This document shows, in pieces, positions 58,885-64,000 of a stretch of 64,000 nucleotides of DNA (its first letter is position 1; every line of letters begins with the position of its first letter). The notes below the pieces were generated by a model, which saw nothing but the letters and a program-made list of their open reading frames with translations, was not told the DNA's origin and ran no database searches. The stretch comes from Tetracladium setigerum (taxonomy: Eukaryota; Ascomycota; Leotiomycetes; Helotiales), in assembly GCA_031472005.1 (NCBI GenBank), contig PZJY01000005.1:310001-374000 (forward strand). The letters run 5' to 3'. A program made the position numbers and the translations under genes.

Positions 58885-60254
58885 CTTGTCGTTTTCACGG
58901 GGTCAGCTCATCTTCCTGGGTCGCAGAGGCCAGGGAAGAAGATGCGCTTGAGGTCCAAGTGGTGATACTGCTAAAGCTTGACCGGTCGTTGTGATAGTGT
59001 TTTGAGGGTTGAGGGGGGTATTGAACTCGTAGGGGTAGAGTAGTGGAAGGGAGTCAAATGCAATTGCCATCTACGATGCCCGGGCTTTCCTACTGCCCCA
59101 TCATCGTGGATCTTCTGGGTGTGTGGGTTGGTCTCGCCAGCCTTGGTTTTGATTAGTAATGTGACGTATTGACTACGAGGTACAGGACACAGGCAGGATT
59201 TGCAGCACCAACTTCTTGCCCTCCGGCTTGGTTGGCGTCAGTCTAAAACTTGGCATCCTGCACAGAGAAAAATGAAGTCTCGGGTAGGGGTATGGGCCGG
59301 CTGTCTTTCATCAAAACGGCGGGTTGACGGCATCACGGCTACTAAATGGGATACCAAGCAGCTAAAAAATTTAAAAAGTTATCTGGCTTAGCTCTTGATA
59401 TCTGTTATATTCTATCTCCCTGTCTAATCGTTATTTTCTTTTCGTTCGAGGCAAATATTTTGTCCCGTCCATGTGCAATTCGAACATTTTATCGCTTGAG
59501 ATACAACCCGGCGTTTCCCCGAACCGTAAGCCAACCGAGAAAGCATTGTGTATTTTAGAGTTATTTTGCTCTAAACCAATCAACGAACGTTACTTTCTTG
59601 CCAATATGGCATCCATCTGTGGACAACTAGGACATCGACGGGATAGACTCGAGAGGGCAGAAACACTAATGGACAGAGGATAACGTAATCTTATCTATGC
59701 ACGAAAGTCAACAAGCCTTGTGCTATTAATTAGCACCACCTCTAGACTTGCCTCTAGTAGCTGCGCATAAAAGTTACCAAACACTATATCAGAAAAGCGA
59801 AGCTCAAGACAAGATAATCGAAGATGCGGTGGTAGATACAAGAATTTGAAAACAATTGAACAATTCAACCGTTAGAGGTAAACCTCTCTTCCAAATCACA
59901 CTGCCACAGCTTTGTTTTCTATACTGCCAGAGGGATTTAAAGACCTTTGCAAGAAAAATCATCTTATAAAGTAGGTAGGTACGGAGTAGGCAAAACTCCA
60001 AGAGCCAGCTACTTGCTAGCGGTTTACAATTTGAGTGCTCACCGAGGACTGGGCACGTGATTATCCTCGACCTTACCTACCTTTGCCTCGGAATATCACA
60101 CTCCATTCTCTCTGACAATATAAATGAACGGCAAAACAATTGCTCCCAGCAAGTTGCAAGAAATTCTTTCTATTCTACCTGCTATCAATCAACCAACCAA
60201 CCAACCCATCAATCAATTCTATATGTTGCCTCTCGGCGCCAAGCAACGCGGTAT
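58885..60254. promoter_or_regulatory. promoter region of the histidine kinase and 3' end of the UGM gene
   Basis: 1.4 kb without a gene. It holds TACCTACC-type words and TACGGAGTA near 59970-59985. An AACC-repeat-like tract (CAACCAACCAACC) lies near 60190. Confidence 0.4.
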
Positions 60255-62243
60255 CTATTTCACGCTCTTGGACGATTTTCTGGAGTGAGAGCTGGCTGCT
60301 TGAACCTTAGAAGACGCCCTCTCTCTGGTGGGAACTGCTGTTGTTCCATTGGCTTTAGCAGCTGGGGTACCTTTCGCGAATGCGTTGCTGGTCAGTCGGC
60401 GCTCCTCATTTTTGCGCCCGTTGACAAAGTCAGGATAGTTGAGCGTCAACTCAACAGCTCCGTTGACAATGTGATCCGCAGCCTCAACACCCAGCATGAA
60501 GGAATGCTGTAGAAGCTATTAGCCTTTGACTTTGGGGAGTCTTGAACTTGTTGTTCTCTGACGGAAAAGAACAATGAAAGGGTTAAACTTACATCCTGGT
60601 TGCCAACCTCGTAGCGCCAGCTTCCAAAACGTCCTCGAGAGTAGATGTCGAGATCTTGAAGTTTGGGGAGGAGCTTGGTGAGGACGCCCTCTCTCTCGAG
60701 GGATGGGTTGGGTAACCGTGGTCGAAACGACGGTGGTAAGTGGATACGATCTCGTCGGTAGACTTGATCATCTCGGTGTTGATCAAACCTTGGATAGATT
60801 CACGGAGGAGGTTTTCCTGGTCGACTGGTTTCATGGAGGATTCTGAGATTTCCAACATGATAGACCAGTAAGGACCAGCTTGCGGTTCAGTTGACTCAGG
60901 TTTGCTACCATCTGCAAGGTACTGTGTTGGGAGTTTGACCGATTCATCTGGCTGGTTGTATGGGGAGTAGTTGGAGAAGATGGTAGCACGGTAGAACGGG
61001 CAATCATCTTCAGGGAAGTAAAGCTAGATGTCGTTAGCTTCGTGCCAAGATATACCCGAAATATGTACTTACCCAGCATTTATCTCCGATATTTTCAGGG
61101 CGAGCTCCCCTAATTCCTACACCAATAACGTGGGTGGAGGAGTAGAAAAGCCCCTTGCTGAGATCGACCAACTCCTTATCCTCCATCTGCTCAACAAGCT
61201 GGTCAACGGCCATGGTGGTGATGAGCTTCTTGTACCCAATTGTCTTGCCAGATGACAAAGTAACAGTGTGAGCCTCCGCATTGACCTTGGTAACCTCGCC
61301 TCCCTTGCCGTAGAGAGTCTTCTCCTTTGGTAGAGTATTGGCGACAGCAATCCAGATTCCACCGGTACCATCACGGGCAGGGAATTTGAAAGTGGCGTTG
61401 GGTCCCCAGTTTCCAGCGGTCTTGTTCAAGATCACGTTCTTGACAACGGTCTTGACATCTGGAGCGGCGACACGCTCTCCAAGCCATGCGCATTGCATCT
61501 ATATCAATTAGCTCGACTCCAGTCCTCGTTTGCGACTTGCCATACCTTGGTGGTGGGAACAGCCCAAACTTTGTAATTGTATGGTCGCATGAAAAGATCT
61601 GCAATACCAGTACCCATCATCCGCACAATCCACTCATCAAAATCCTTTGGCTTTGTGGTTGCTGTGCGAGCATCGAGAGCTGCGTCAATCATGCCATCAA
61701 CGCACTTGACTTTCTCCTCCTCAGGCAACATGGAAATATTGTTCTGGAATGGGTATGGAACCCAGAGGTTCTTGCAGCGCACGTATGAAATACGCTGGTG
61801 TGTGTACCAATCCTCCTCCTTTGGTAGCGCCTCCTCAATGCAGTCGTCAAAGTATTTGTAGTGAGAGAAAATGACATGGCCTCCGACATCGTAGAGCTGT
61901 TGACAAAATCATTAGCCACCATTTTTTCTGGTACCGAGGAGTGTCCTTACGAAGCCCTCAGGAGTAACGTCTGTTGAAGCAAGACCTCCAGGTGTCTCAT
62001 TGGAATCGATGATCATCCATGATGGTCCATCCTGGCAATTGTGTTAACTCGATGCTCTGTTCGTGGCGGTGAGAGGGTCCTCTCACGATTTGATTTAGAC
62101 GCTTCGCAGCACCCAAACCAGTGGGGCCAGCGCCAATGACGAGGACGTCAACATTGCTACAATCCAAAGTTAGCACAAGATGCTTCGGGAGAGATAGAAT
62201 GGGGATTTAGCTTGGGGGAGGCGTACATATCGGCGGGAGCCAT
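60255..62243 (-). CDS. ugmA: UDP-galactopyranose mutase
   Basis: A flavoenzyme (EC 5.4.99.9) that converts UDP-galactopyranose to UDP-galactofuranose for fungal wall glycans, working in the cytosol. The start at 62243 (MAPADI) splices to NVDVLVIGAGPTGLGAAKRL, the FAD dinucleotide loop. Other marks are NETPGGLAST, YDVGGHVIFSHYKYFDD, RPYNYKVWAVPTTK, MQCAWLGERVAAPD and GRFGSWRYEVGNQDHSFM. There are several short introns. One base is missing in GGG 60705-60707: HGYPTP continues as SLEREGVLTKLLPKL only in the next frame. The last 30 residues are Ser/Lys-rich and probably disordered. The length of about 530 aa fits eukaryotic UGM. The neighbours are unrelated in function. Confidence 0.94.
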
Positions 62244-63957
62244 ATCAAAGGTGTTCAATTTGGCGGGGTATCGACAAAGTTTAGAGCGTGGGGTTCAGAA
62301 GATGATGCAGGGTCTCCGCAGGCGCAAATTATACAGTCGCGCAAAAAGAGGTCAAGATGTACAAAGTAGCAAAGGGTGAAGTTGGGATGGAGAAGGAGGT
62401 GGAGGAAAGATGTGATTTCGATGGAGGTTCCGAGGGGTCAACAACCAACCCGTTTAGATTATTCGTGACAGGGGCACATACCGCCAAGAATTTAAATAGG
62501 AGAAGCGATAACATTAACATGCACCAATTGGCTGCTGTGCCAAAATGTCAACAACCACTTCCTCGATTAGGCTCCGAATTGATTGATGGAACAACATAGA
62601 TTGGTTATGTAGGGTTTGCCAGAGTTCTGACAGTGTCATGTTGAATCATTGGATTAGAGAAGCAGGAAACCTGGATTCAGACACTTCTTCATGCAACGGC
62701 AAAGAGCCTTGAGGAAGCTAACTTTCAAGACGCTATCGAGGCTTTAGATCTCTACCAACGCATTGTACGGAGTAGGTCCTAACTTTCTGATCCGGCTAAT
62801 AGGCTAATGACTATTCACAGACCTGGGTCCACGTCAGCTCGCAATACGAACTATAAGGTTGCTATGGAATTTCCTTTTCTCGCTTCACTACTAACAACAC
62901 GAGATGGAGCCTGAAACTTTGAAACCCTTGAAGTGCGTGTCTACTTTCAACTGTACGGAGTTCACATGTAGTACATCCTTCCAGTAGTGAGCTTGGCCGA
63001 GAATTCAGATGAAGCACTTCAGTCTTGTTCCAGAAATCGTCTTGAAAGCACCCATTATTTTCGTCCCTTGGCCTGCTCGCTTATCATCCTTCACCCCACC
63101 AAATGGAAACAGTAGTCCAGTACTTTGGTACTCAGGGCGCAAGTGCATCAACAATCCTAAAGGGGATATATGTAGTATCAATCTATGGTGCGCCAAAGTA
63201 TGGCTAAGATCTTTTTGGTTGTAGTTGTGAAGAGATTCAATTGATGGCTTTGTTTACATTGCGCATGCTTCCTGTTGAGAATCGTCAACCGACTACTTGT
63301 AGGACAGTATTACACATAGCTACAGTACTCCGTAGGACAATGCTTGCAAGGATGCTCCAAAACCAAGAGATTGGAGCATAAAGGGAGGAGCACTGGTCAA
63401 TGCCCATAGAAGGGGAGGACCAGTTCTATTCAACATAATGTTACCATACGAGGTGGTCCAGATGTGATTGCGCAAGCAGACCAATCAACATTGCACGTAC
63501 CACAACGTCCCCTAAAAGGCTCTAGAAAAGGTCTTAAAAAAGGCACAGGCCGTTAATCAAAAGGGGCATCAAGTCAGTTTTAAGTGGTTCAGCAATGCCT
63601 GCACCTGCATGCGCATTTCATGAGATTACGGCAGGGGGGAGCCGCCACATTTGCAGCCCTCCCCATTTGACAAGAGTCTTGCGAGCTGTCCCGACCATCT
63701 TTTTCCAAACTCCATCACCACCATCGACAATCCAAAATCCCCCGACTCCCCTTTCTTTGCGCCATTGTCCCTGGTGCGTCAAGCAGGCAACTTCTCAGAA
63801 TTGCTTCTTCAACACGTTCTTTACACCACACGTCCTTTTTGCGATTGCCCATTCTCTTGTTGAGCGACGCGCGTTGTGAACATCTCGATCGCAATTAGCC
63901 ACGCCGAGCCAGATTCAACCAATATCCCCATCACCACAACACTACAGCACCACAACA
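62244..63957. promoter_or_regulatory. divergent intergenic region right of UGM
   Basis: 1.7 kb without a credible gene. Words TACGGAGTA and TACTCCGTA occur near 62767 and 63327. A pyrimidine-rich leader precedes the start at 63958. Confidence 0.4.
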
Positions 63958-64000
63958 ATGAGCGAAGAGAAAGTTAGAGTGTCGGGCGAAGGTCCTCGAG
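63958..64000 (+). CDS. start of an unidentified gene, cut by the right edge
   Basis: ATG at 63958 in a good fungal start context (CACAACAATGAG) after a CA/CT-rich leader. It reads MSEEKVRVSGEGPR to the edge. Too short to identify. Confidence 0.4.
   Translation, partial: MSEEKVRVSGEGPR

Noticed and set aside
1..64000. tRNA, rRNA, CRISPR arrays and intact transposons
   Set aside because: I looked by eye for T-loop words (GGTTCGAATC-like), evenly spaced repeats, terminal repeats and transposase or reverse transcriptase motifs and found none convincing.

Overview
This is nuclear DNA of a filamentous ascomycete (Pezizomycotina). The genes have short introns of about 45-140 bp with GTANGT-type donors. 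The gene content is typically fungal: a Zn2Cys6 regulator, an Egh16-like secreted protein, UDP-galactopyranose mutase, a group X hybrid histidine kinase and MFS sugar transporters. A member of the Leotiomycetes is plausible, but that is a guess. I saw no phage, plasmid, CRISPR array, rRNA, tRNA or intact transposon.

Layout. Positions 1-21.1 kb hold a dense run of genes that looks like a carbohydrate-use cluster: a DHA1-type MFS exporter (cut by the left edge), a Gfo/Idh/MocA oxidoreductase, a GH38 alpha-mannosidase, two MFS sugar permeases, a Zn2Cys6 transcription factor, a second Gfo/Idh/MocA oxidoreductase and a GH3-PA14 beta-glucosidase-like enzyme. Positions 22-38 kb hold mostly housekeeping genes: a TBC Rab-GAP, an ankyrin-DIL protein, allantoicase, a cytochrome b561-like membrane protein and ribosomal protein eL27, followed by an Egh16-like secreted protein. 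Positions 38-51 kb are gene-poor, with one clear Gln/Pro-rich protein gene and several gene-like pieces I cannot name. Positions 51-62 kb hold one huge gene (pseudokinase, AAA ATPase, GAF, histidine kinase, receiver; about 2,550 aa) and UDP-galactopyranose mutase. A new gene starts at the right edge.

The most striking pattern is technical or evolutionary. At least 16 recognisable genes or gene pieces were checked for frame, and 11 of them carry one to three apparent single-base deletions, nearly all inside runs of three or more identical bases (mostly G/C). In six genes where I summed all exons, adding those bases gives exact multiples of three and, where a family length is known, the expected length. 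One of the six is the essential ribosomal protein gene eL27. Homopolymer undercalling in the assembly explains this better than gene decay.

How the genes may work together: glycosidases release sugars, the permeases import them, the Gfo/Idh enzymes oxidise sugar derivatives, and the Zn2Cys6 protein may switch the set. This is inferred from neighbourhood only. Two GATA-type sites lie upstream of allantoicase, as expected for nitrogen control.
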